Both the position numbers and the translations under genes were made by a program. The notes beneath the pieces were generated by a model that ran no database searches, was not told where the DNA came from, and saw only the letters and a program-made list of their open reading frames with translations. Positions 35,806 through 45,920 of a DNA stretch of 64,000 nucleotides are shown here, piece after piece (positions within the stretch are counted from its first letter, which is position 1; each line of letters opens with the position of its first letter). The stretch comes from Lutjanus erythropterus (Eukaryota > Chordata > Actinopteri > Lutjaniformes > Lutjanidae), in the NCBI GenBank assembly GCA_020091685.1, contig CM034597.1:4536532-4600531 (forward strand). The letters are read 5' to 3'.

Positions 35806-37610
35806 GTTGTAGGTCTATCCAGTTGTAACTGAGATCCTATCACTACACTGCCTAATTCTCACCTCAAAAGTTTTCAGAAACATGTTTTAGTGTACTCTTT
35901 AGCTGTAGTATGCTTAAGATTGTGACCAGGCAGCCGTGTGTCCATCACAGGTTTCTTTGCTTTGATTGGTTGTAGGTCCATCCAATTGCTTCCAAAGGCA
36001 TTTTGGTCAATCTGCACACATCTATAATGCTCCTTGGACATTGAAAATGAACTGAGAGTACCCCTTTAACAGCCAGTAACAGCAAAATAACTGTGCTGGG
36101 GCGATCTTAGTCAATCTTTTGGACTTTTGACCTCACAAAGAAAAAAGAAAAACAATAAGTGACAGGTATTGTGCTCTTGACGTTTCCCTCCAGCTTTGTT
36201 TACCACAGACGAGCTTTGTCCTGTCGCACTAATCCTCTTCTTTCCCAATCAAATCCCCAGCAGTCATAGCGCGCGGTGCTCTGGGTCACTCTTCAATGGA
36301 CAAGCTTTGGTTGTAATCACTGGCAGACTAAGTTGAGTTTTGGAACCCCAGAGGAAGCGTTACAGAAGACAGACAACTTTTTTCCTTATCCGAAAGAGAG
36401 CAAAGGTCTCAAATTGAAAAATGAAGCTATTAGTGTTTCTTAATGGATCAGTGTCATTTAATAAGACTAACTAATTCATGGGCAAATCTAATCACCCCTC
36501 TATATAATGAATTCTATTGAAACAAATAAATTGAATAATTGTGCAGTGCTGACTTTACACACTGCTATATATTTGACTTGCCTTGTGAGGCAGGATAACA
36601 GCCATCTGTGCTTGGCTGCTGTGGGACTGCATGTGACGACGGGGCCCTATGAACCAAATTGAAACAAATTGCCATGCTGTTCGGTTAATAATACATGGCA
36701 TGTTTGTCCTTACCTAAGGCCCCAACTGTGACTTGGGAAAATCCTCAGAGTGGACTTCAAAGCCAGTGATATCCTCGAGCCAGACTCTCAGCTTTTCCTC
36801 TCTGCCTGTGCTGAGATGAGAGCAGCCACAGGAGGGGCCCCAGGCCCTCAGTGATGGGAAATGTGCTTCGTACTCTTGCTGCAAGGGCTGGCAAGAAAAA
36901 GTTTGGCCCTGGACAGCAGTTCCAACGTTGTGTAGGTGCTTGGAATTTTTTTTGGCAAGAAACAAACATTTCTATTTTCTCACGGAAAGTGAGAGAAAGG
37001 GCAGCTGACAGGTTGTACGGAGCTCGGTTATTCAGCCAGAAGCCGTCCGGCTCTGCTGCGAGCTGCTGGCGAGATTGGTGGAGAAAGATGCCCTATCTGC
37101 TCCTCTGGATCGTGGCCACCTCCTCACACAGCCGCTCACATGGCTGTCTCTGCTTTAACATTCATCACTGTCTGTGGTGTGTTAAGGACTGCTGGCACGC
37201 CAGTATTCCCACACAGGTGCTGCTCAGGTAATTACTGAAATCTATGATGTAGTACTCAGAGTAGGATTATTCTGTGTTTTATTTTCTCAAAATGAAAAAC
37301 ACGACCCACCTTCACATCTTACACTCTCAGAATTCTTCCAATCATTGAGATTTTGATTTATGTTTTATGCATTGATACCCCTCAACTTGTCAAACGAGTG
37401 TCTCATGTTCGCATAAAAACATGATCACTCAGCCAAGGGTTTCAGGATGTTGCAGCCAGGATTTTGGAAATGTTCCCTATGTTGCCTTAAAATCCCAATC
37501 AAAAACTTGCAAAACCTTTGTGGTGAAATATCGAAATACTGCATTTAACAAAACCTGACTGCTTGAAATCATAATCTAAGGCAATATAAAATATTTTTCC
37601 ACATTAATCG
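35806..37610. other. Intronic DNA with part of the GATTGGTTGTAGG repeat
   Basis: 35806-36080 continues the repeat interrupted by the hAT element and contains a second GATTGGTTGTAGGTCCATCC unit near 35960. 36700-37230 is GC-richer, with overlapping open frames on both strands but no recognisable protein. Confidence 0.4.
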
Positions 37611-37614
37611 TGTT

Positions 37615-38543
37615 GGGGCTGGGTACAGTTGGACTGATGTTGAAACTGTCCCTGAGTTTTGGTGAGTTTAGAAGCACTTTTTTGATACTGTGCTTTTGAG
37701 GTGGCTGAGAAGTTTGTCTCCAGCTGACCTGTACAAGACTCTGAAATATGTTAAGTTACTTAGCGGCTATGCACATGATATAACGCTAATGCTAAAAGAT
37801 TAAGGCTAAAGCTCAGCCAGCTTTTGTCAGACTGTGGCATACAACATGTGTATCTATACAGTATACAACAGATAACATGACTGCACTCATTAACATGAGA
37901 AAATCATGTGCAGGGATTAAGTAGACCTTCATACGGTCACCCCACCAGACTGAGATCACCCCTGGAAGAAACCAGGTAACCCCCCTTAGACAGATGTGTC
38001 ATCATCACCCACTTTGATTCTATATCAGCCCATGACCTCCTCCTCAAGCCCACCACATATCAAATCCCAAATTAACCCCTGTCAACAAATGCAGTGATAT
38101 CTAACACAAGTTTAGCTGGAGGTAGCATTGACACAGATAGTAAGCTAGTTAGCTGTACATGCTAACGCTTACAGCTTACATTAGTTAAAAACAAAGCTTA
38201 ATCCATTCCCCACACCTTTGCTCTTGTGTGCAAGATGACCACCCTCCAAACTCACGAGACACTGAGTATCACTCTACTTTGAGCCTCATGCATTTTCACT
38301 TGCAGAGAAATGCAAAGGTCAAAAGGCCTGCAGTGCCTTGGTACTGTTCCTACTTCATGATTGGACAGTTGCTGTTTAGAGGCGGGGTTAGCGAAGGGTC
38401 ATTTATGATTAGGAACTCTCTGGAGAGGCATTACTTGAATTGACCACACATTTGATTTGATACTTGACAGTTTTTGAAACTGGAAACTATGGACACATTT
38501 TGGTTGGTATCAAAAAAGTAATAAGGTTTGGTACCCAGCCCCT
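37615..38543. mobile_element. MITE with GGGGCTGGGTAC inverted ends
   Basis: GGGGCTGGGTAC at 37615-37626 is mirrored by GTACCCAGCCCC at 38531-38542. The sequence between has no transposase. Target duplication unclear. Confidence 0.6.
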
Positions 38544-38639
38544 GTTAAATATAAATGACATGAAATTTCCCAGACAGAGCTGGCAGGCTTTACATATTAA
38601 TGTTATATTATGCATATACAGTAAGTGTCATGGCCCACC

Positions 38640-38747
38640 AACACCTGAAAAGTGCAGCTACCTGCACTCTGTAAAGCCCCTTGAGACAAACTGAGATTTG
38701 TGATTCTGGACTATATGAATAAAACTGACTTGACTTGACTTGAACAT
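38640..38747 (+). repeat. 3' tail of a retroposon-like repeat next to the Ig2 exon
   Basis: GTAAAGCCCCTTGAGACAAA followed by an AATAAAACTGACTTGACTTG-type tail, with the ACTTG unit repeated. This is the usual 3' end of a fish LINE/SINE-like repeat. It ends about 60 nt from the donor of the exon at 38806..38994. Confidence 0.6.
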
Positions 38748-38805
38748 GTGCCAGTGTTTGCTGAATAGAGACCTGATTGTGAACATGTTGAGGTGAGATC
38801 TTTAC

Positions 38806-38994
38806 CTGAACGCAACTGTTTTATGCGCCCGTTGCTGCTGCTGATGTCCACAGGCAGGAAGTCTTTGAACCAGTAGATCTCGGGGTCAGGGTTGCCACTG
38901 GCCGCACACAACATCGTGGCAGTCCGCGTCCTCTCCACCACCTTCAGCTGGGGCCCCATGTCGATGGTGGGGAAACCGTGAGGGATCTGGTCCT
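38806..38994 (-). CDS. ptprd: ptprd exon: first part of Ig domain 2 (LAR-family receptor tyrosine phosphatase)
   Basis: This exon encodes 63 residues, from [14 protein letters not shown] to GRIKQLRS. It is the N-terminal half of the second Ig domain of a type IIa receptor protein tyrosine phosphatase, a synaptic and axonal adhesion receptor in the plasma membrane. The B-strand cysteine lies in [10 protein letters not shown] and the core tryptophan in EIYWFKDF. The acceptor is TTTGTCACAG (AG at 38996-38995) and the donor is GTAAAG (38805-38800). The exon is 189 nt, phase 1 at both ends: the first Glu codon is completed by an upstream G and the last base G starts the next codon. [10 protein letters not shown] matches PTPRD; as I recall the paralogues, PTPRS has GFPN and PTPRF has GFPS at this place. 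Frame, length and borders all agree, so the family is near certain and the D paralogue likely. Which teleost copy (a or b) cannot be told. The paired F-strand cysteine lies in the exon at 25018..25128. Confidence 0.93.
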
Positions 38995-39129
38995 CTGTGA
39001 CAAAGACAGAGACAAACAAACATCGGCTCTCTGACAGCTGGACGTGATGGGTGATGACAGTGAAGTCAAGCGTTGGATGCTCCTAAGACCCCGCTGTGAG
39101 ATTTCACTGCTCATCCCACAAGCTCGAGC

Positions 39130-39440
39130 TTGTGAGGTTCCCCCATGAAATTCAAACATAGTCAAATCCAGCTCTAATGTAAATATCGCCGGGCCTCTGC
39201 ATGACTAATCCTGCTATGGAATTTCTCGGCATGGATCTGCGCGAGTGAGGCCGATGCAATTTCACCCTGAGTGCGCTGCATTCTGAAAGAGAAAGGCCCC
39301 TTACCATGCTCACATAATCTGAAACGTTTAGTGCGGTCAAATGGCAGCGCTGCCAAATTATGGATGAAACATAATAAAATCATGGGCTGAAAAATCCCAT
39401 TCCACATTAGTCTGTCCACGCTGCTGAGGACAGACAGCAC
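39130..39440. other. Possible conserved non-coding block near the Ig2 exon
   Basis: High-complexity sequence free of recognised repeats, just 5' of the exon in gene sense, with several homeobox-like and GC-containing motifs. The call is by eye. Overlapping open frames on the minus strand are not part of the receptor. Confidence 0.2.
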
Positions 39441-41540
39441 ATCACAGCAGCCAGAGCCTCACACACCCCTCCAACCCTCCTCATACATTACACATGATTT
39501 ATTTGTAATTGCTGCATCCAATACTGCCCTACAAAGGGAAAAGGCAGTAACCTCCCAGAATGCAGAACTGAGAAAACTGACTAAAGTTTTCTTGTTGTCG
39601 ACCCAAAGTAGCTGCTGGCAGATAATTGGACAGGTGGCAATTTTATAGGTTTATATGACGATATATTTCTACATAATAATCTTAACCTCTGGTTTGACAC
39701 TTAACACTTATTTGGAAGTTCCTGTATTCTGCCTTTGAAGAGCTTACCAAAAATATTGGGTCATACCAAAGCAAAAGGCAGTAACATCCATTTTCTGATC
39801 ACTTTAGCTTTAAAAAGTTAATGATGTAAAATGATATAGCACCTTTTACTGTTATTCTTTACATCATTGTAATTATCATGATTTATTTTCAACATTTAAG
39901 TCAGCATTTATTGTGAAGTAACGTTTAACCAAGTTATTTCAATGGTTTTGGGATGTTTCTGAGAGTTTGAAGCTACTAATTTTAATGCAATGCTTCTTCT
40001 CACCTGTGATAATAGTTGCTGTAGCGGTGAGTCTGAAAGTTATGACTCTGTGGTCATAAATTTTACCAATGATTGATTAAGGAAAGAGCTTACAGTTTGT
40101 AATCCTAATTAATATTAATAAAAACACCCTGATACATTCCATTTGCATCTGTAGAGGCGTCACATTAGATGCATATTACATATTAATAGCCAAGAGTTTG
40201 TTCTTTTAAAAAACATTTTCTCTTCATAATTGAAAAGTAAAATCAAACTCCCTCAAAATATGATTTTCTCCCAATTCTTACGAATGAGCGATACATCTAA
40301 AGTGATCAGTGGAATACACGTCTTTCTATTAGTAGCAGCATCTTCATAAGTTGTTTCAACCTTAAGTAAACCATACTACTACACTGGAAAAGCAGAAAAT
40401 CAAATCAACAATCTCACAGTGGCTGGATCTCTTAACACAAGAGATATCAAACTCGAACAGTTCAAATAAAACATATTCATCAATTCTCAGATCTATTCAG
40501 TTGTCAGTGAGCTAATTCCACAAGGCAAGTACATGTAAAAGAAGGCAAGTAGTTTGGTAAAGGGAAAGAAAGAAGAAGAAAAAAACAGGGGCAAAGAAAT
40601 AAAATGGGGAAGAAATAAATGTGCGTATGTAAGAATTAATAATGCTAAACAAATAATAATGCTGGTGTCTTAGTTTGTGTTTTTAATATTGTCTGTGTTT
40701 ATGCACTTATAAACATTTATATGATGAGGGAAAAAAACTTTGTCTTGGTCACATAATCACCAGATTCAAATTTTATTGTCAGCATCAAATTAAACCCACG
40801 ATTATGTGTACATGAATGTTACAGTGTGATCATGAACTGCTTAAAGTTAATTGCACATGACTGCCAAAAGGTAAAGTGATATAAAAAGTGGGGACATTCC
40901 ATCTACTCAATGCTAACTTTTGAATAAGATCAATTTCATCAAACTAATGATCATCAGCCTGATGTGACTGTATATATGTTCAAGTCAAAGATCATGACAC
41001 TAACATCAACCTGCTGTGTGTTGTTGTCACTGTAAACCAATCAAAATTCAGACCTAATTCTTGTTTCTGCATTGCGATTTTAAAACCGAAGCCCACAGTC
41101 GGTGCTGAGGAGATGTGATTGGCTGCAGCGCTGCAGAACAGCAGGCTGCTGGCAGATGTGACGAAATGCCAGCTGAGGATAGGGATTCTATCATCTGCAC
41201 ACAAAGGAGAGTGAGACTCACATTTCTGACTCATTGCTAGAAATGACTGCAATCATAGGAACTAATGGTAATCATTACATGGCTACAAGGACATAATTAG
41301 CCTCTGCTATAAACATGGGGAATTCTGAGGAAAATGACTGCATGATATTTTCAACTCGCTCTATAATTTGGATTTGCCAGACACTTGTCGATACATGGAG
41401 GGCATCTTCTGTATCTGTGCTTTGATGTTAATTTGAAAACTACTTCTTGCTGAGGTTTTTCTTCATGTAGTCAGTCGGGTATACGTCCATTTAAATTTAC
41501 ATTTATAGGAGACATCAATGATAGTGATGTGTGTAAGTAA
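39441..41540. other. Intronic DNA; old repeat near 39530-40320
   Basis: AAGGCAGTAAC occurs at 39540 and 39777, and 40150-40300 resembles the end of the repeat at 30985-31140. The rest is unrecognised. Confidence 0.4.
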
Positions 41541-41580
41541 ACACAGTTTGCTGCTGTATTGACAAATTCAAGTTAAGACT

Positions 41581-42145
41581 CTACCATGCAAAGAGACAGA
41601 CATATATCAACAACATCCAGAGACACTGCAGACTTCTCTGGGCCCGAGCTCATCTGAGATGGACTGACGCAAAGTGTGGACTGACCAGGCCACACTTCAG
41701 ATTGTTTTTGGAGATCATGGACGTCGTGTCCTCTGGGCTAAAGAGGAAAAGGACCATCCACACTGTTACCAGCACTGACTTCATTAGACAGCCAACTGTC
41801 ACATCTGCGAAGACTGAAAGATACATACAGAACTTTCCATCCAGATGACGTCCCTCCTTTCTTCAGCAAGACACATTGTGTATGTGTTCCAACAGTGTGG
41901 CTTCATTGTAAAAGAGTTCAGGCACTAGACTGACTTGCCTGCAGTCCAGACCCGTCTCACATTGAAAATGTGTGGTGCATTACAAGGCGCAAAATAAGAC
42001 AACAGAGACCCCGGCCTGTTGAGCACCTGAAGTTGAAAATCAAACAAGAATGAGAAAGAATTTCACTTTCAAAACTTCAACAATTAGTGTCCTCACTTCC
42101 TGTCTGAGTGTTGTTAAAAGAAAAGCTGATGTAACACAGTGGTAA
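41581..42145 (+). pseudogene. Degraded Tc1/mariner-like transposase (C-terminal part)
   Basis: Frame-broken coding remains of a fish Tc1-like DDE transposase, the enzyme that cuts and pastes Tc1/mariner elements. Recognisable pieces in changing frames are a region reading FQIVFGDHGRRVLWAKEEKD (about 41698-41760), the segment CSPDPSHIENVW at 41940-41975, which matches the family's third catalytic-region signature (usually SPDLSPIENVW), and a C-terminus VTQW before a TAA at 42143-42145. A stretch in the middle is deleted and there are several stops and frameshifts, so no active protein is possible. The N-terminal DNA-binding part is not seen. A related 3' untranslated tail (GTGTATATTTACATAAAACA) runs to about 42235. 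The element's own inverted ends were not found. Confidence 0.8.
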
Positions 42146-42235
42146 ACGTGAAACGTGCTGCAGGGATCAAAATTCAGAATAAGTGTATATTTACATAAAA
42201 CAATGAAATCAATCGGTTTGAACATTAAACCGACT

Positions 42236-43029
42236 TAAAATCTCCAACTGGATGTGAACCTAGAGTCACTGTTATTCCTTACACCAAAGGAAAGACACAT
42301 TACTTCCTAAATTAGTGCTTAACACTGCTGGTTAATGGGCATTCAGTTTGAAAAAGACTGAAAAGTGGCATATGACCTTACATATTACACAGGAGTTTGA
42401 CAATGGATAGTGAAACTGGAGGGGCTGAAAACTGAAATAAGGGAAAAGCTTAAATGCAAATGTTCAAAATGGAAGCTCAAAATTGGCAGCAAAAAATCAT
42501 GGCTAATAGGGAACATGGCCAAAATGATTGAAATGGCTCTAAAAGTAAATACAGAAGAATATAATGGAGGGGAAAGAGAAAGCATCGTTAAAATGTGGTG
42601 GGTAATTTAAGTTGGGTTTTCCTACTTGATGAAAAAGCCCAAAAAGCATTTTGCCCCACAGGCAACCATTATAAAAGAGACGTGTAAAACTATTGACCGG
42701 ATACTTCAAACTGCAAACAAGGCCAGTTATGACTAATGACTACTAACTTTTGATCCATACAGTGTTTATAGTGTAAAAGCCATTTGATATTCTTTTCATG
42801 TCTCTTTATATTTTAGCTACATGTATATGAGGAGGTGTGGCTTTGACTTAAGTGGGTGGGACTGAAAGTTTTTGAGTGCAGAGGTACCGTGCAGATATCA
42901 GGGGGATTCTGACTGCCAAAGAGCTTCATAACCAACTCAAAGTGAAGCCAGCAGCTCTTACAGCTAAATTCCACCAGGTGTGGCTTCCCCACGTCAGCCG
43001 GAGCTGATCGCAATCATTCTACACCATGC
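42236..43029. other. Intronic DNA, nothing clear
   Basis: No exon or bounded repeat recognised. Confidence 0.4.
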
Positions 43030-43451
43030 TTTTGATTCCACCAGCGGCGCCTCAGCGTGTCCCAGAAACGCCTCTTCGCTCTGGGACACATCAAATACAT
43101 GCCGAGTCTATTTTTGACGGATGCTGCATCAATTAGCACAGAGCAGATCGAACGGACAGGAAGTCAGACACGGCAGGGAGAATCTGGTTAATTTTCAAAG
43201 TAAAAGACCCCGTGCAGAGTCATGATCATAAAGACAGACAGAACAGAAACTGTTTAACCACAGAGCCTGTTTATCCATGGTAGAAGCACAAAGAGCAAGG
43301 AAAGAGGACCTGATCAACAACATCTGAGCAAGTAAACATAAGGCTGGCAAAACGCTCCGCTGCTGAAAAGCTTAGCTGGTGGGGCTTTCAGCCATGTGGA
43401 GGACGGATCAGAAGCGTGGTGCAGACGTGCTGTGCTTGGTGGAATCAACCG
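43030..43451. mobile_element. MITE with TTGATTCCACCA inverted ends
   Basis: TTGATTCCACCA at 43032-43043 is mirrored by TGGTGGAATCAA at 43437-43448. About 420 bp, no coding capacity. Target duplication not resolved. Confidence 0.6.
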
Positions 43452-43990
43452 GTTAGGCAACAACAAACCCAGCAGCAGCTGTCTTATTGAGACAGAGCCA
43501 GGAGAGGGTTAAATTGTCGAACATGATGTTGAACTTCCAAACACTGCAAACTCAAAAGTCTGCTATTTCATCATGACAGTTATTTTATTACCAATATTCC
43601 TCTTCCTTTTCCCTTGCAGTGGAGTAAGATAATCTTCTCCTTAAAAGGACAACGGCACAGATTTTTCACAAATTTCAGCATGCACTGTGATGAGCTCCCT
43701 GTGCCACACTGGGACAGCCTCTAATAAAGAGCTGGAATATGCTGTGAGGAGGGGAGGAAAGATCCTGTGGTGACAGATAAAAAATGAAGCTCCAGGGAAC
43801 AAAGGAGAGGTGACAGCCAGGCTGGCTGAAAGCTGCTGGAAGACTCCCAACTCTGCAAAAAACAGACTCTTCACTCCACATAGCAAGGAGATGAGAGCAG
43901 TCGTTTGTCATTGTTTCTGCTGGCATCAGGGGGGCACAGGAGCCAGAACCAAGAAGGGGCACCTGTGAGTTAGGCTGACCAGAGGGGCAC
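43452..43990. other. Intronic DNA, nothing clear
   Basis: Minus-strand open frames here overlap in different frames and show no domain. Confidence 0.4.
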
Positions 43991-43997
43991 TCAAATG

Positions 43998-44930
43998 CAT
44001 ACCTGCCAACATTTAGGTTTCAAAATACAAGAGTATTTTTCAGGGGGAATCTACTGTCCACAGCTGCTTTATACTGTATGAAATGCTTCTCCTTCAGGTG
44101 ATGAAATCCTAGCAGCATCTGAAGGCAGGACAATATCCTGACAAATCCACAGCCTTTTAAGTGTTACGCAATGGGTGCTCACTGTGATTATGTTCATTAA
44201 ATCACCTGAAAATGACACCAGACTGCTACAGTATAACCATACAGACATCTGCACACATCAGACTGATCAGTTATCCAAACTATGCTTTATTGACAAAGGA
44301 GATGTCCAGTTACCAGGACTCATCTCTTTACCAGTTTCCTTTTTAACCTTGAAACACATCACAGCACAAATGCTGTTATTTAACATTGATTACTAAACTA
44401 AATGACCTTATACAAGGTGACAGACATTAGAATTATTGCTAAAAATGTTTACTTTATTTTGATCATAATTACCTAAAATCATACTTGTGTTTTTGGGTGC
44501 ATGTTGTGACTCTCTGCACCATCCAGACATGTTCAACATTTCCTGAAGTAAATCATTTCATCTGCTGAGCTGGCATTATCTCACTTAACTGTGACTGGCA
44601 CAGTTGTTTCAGAAGAGCATGTGGAGGTGCACGGTCCATGCGCCAGACCTCCCACCTTGCGCTTTGCATTTATTATTCAAATTTCGACTGAGGGTGCAAA
44701 ATATTAAACTGAAGGTGCAATGCATACTTTTGCACCCTGAACCGGGCCTGTATCAGACAAACATACAAATTTTATGCTTTTGTTTATGATGATTATTCAT
44801 GACAAATTGTGAGGGCCATGCAAATTATTTCCTGGGATGAAACCCCAAAACAGGAGGATGCTGGGATATGGCCATGAAATATGGGACAAACCTGGGAAAA
44901 ATGGGAAAATGGGCATGTTGGCAGGTATGC
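43998..44930. mobile_element. DNA transposon with CATACCTGCCAACAT inverted ends
   Basis: CATACCTGCCAACATT on the left is mirrored by ATGTTGGCAGGTATG on the right. Subterminal AAATACAAGAG and GGGAAAATGGGC words are typical of this fish family. 44620-44760 inside carries a second repeat type with GGGTGCAAAATATTAAACTG. A decayed relative of the right end is at 50640-50760. Confidence 0.65.
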
Positions 44931-45740
44931 AAACAACCTTCTGTTGTGACACCAGGGTAAAACATAAAGTGTCCCATTACAGCGCAGATACATCCAGCCT
45001 GTTAAACCCTGCTGTAGTCTGCTGAGAGATACAGAAGTATCCACTGCTGTACCAAAACATTGTAAATAAAGTCAAACGTCTAGTAACAACATGCATCTGA
45101 CATGAAAGTACTTGGATTACTAATTGTAAGATAACTGCAATGCTGTGTCATTGTCATTGTACAATAAATCATCTTTTGTGCTTATTTATCCATTTTTACA
45201 TGTTGAAAGTTCTTGTCATCCTTAGCTCCTCTGTTAACTCTGACATATCTAACCCAAGATGCTTTCTTTTGAGTCTGTCAACCAATCATAACTAACTGCT
45301 GGGGAGGGAGAGGGGAGGGGGAGGTGGTGTGGTTCATGTGTCGGTTCATTAGGCTTATATAGTGTTGGGGGACAGTGGCTCTGGTGCGTCACTGATCTAT
45401 ATTTCAGGTCTGCCCAGAAACCCCTGAACACAGAAATCATGAGTAACATTCTCCTGGTCTAATTCCACAATTCAGCACTACACAGTTCTCATTCTTTTCA
45501 TGTTTTCAACAACTATTTTTGAACATGCATAATGTATTTAGAAGAAAAACTTTCTTTTTCCTTTACACAGACTTCACTAAAACCAGAATTTTCCCTCTAA
45601 CCTTAACCAAAAATGTTTTATTGCCGAAGCCTAACCACAGACAGGAGTCAGGATGTGAATCTCTCTGGTGTCCAAATCCTGTACTGCGTACGCACAGCAA
45701 CTGCTTAACACATCACCAGTGCCCCACTCCCTGCCACTGA
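44931..45740. other. Intronic DNA, nothing clear
   Basis: No exon or repeat boundaries recognised. Confidence 0.4.
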
Positions 45741-45749
45741 GACTGTCCA

Positions 45750-45920
45750 GTATGAGCGGTGTCTGCAAGGGCAGGGAGCATCCTCGTGTACACCTCTTAC
45801 CCCAGCCACAGACTGTTTGCCCCTGGGAGGCACTCGAGGACTCTTTGTTCTAGGACTAGCAGACTCAGGAACAGCTTCTTTCTCTCAGCTGTCACCTTGC
45901 TGAACTGTGCACCACAGTGA
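45750..45920 (+). pseudogene. LINE ORF2 C-terminal fragment
   Basis: From 45852 one frame reads RTSRLRNSFFLSAVTLLNCA and stops at 45920. This is the conserved C-terminal tail of reverse-transcriptase ORFs of fish LINEs (commonly RTNRLRNSFFPRAVTLLN). Just upstream a second frame has SHRLFAPGRHSRT, a familiar neighbour of that tail, separated by a frameshift. The polymerase and endonuclease domains are absent, as is usual for 5'-truncated LINE copies. The exact clade cannot be given. Confidence 0.6.

Larger units (their letters stand above)
29718..38805 (-). other. ptprd: ptprd intron between Ig2 first exon and microexon A6
   Basis: 9,088 nt bounded by donor GTAAAG and acceptor CAG. In mammals the 9-nt A3 microexon (ESI) would lie here, but I found no candidate with the right codons and AG/GT borders. 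The intron holds several DNA transposons, two of them nested. Confidence 0.85.
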
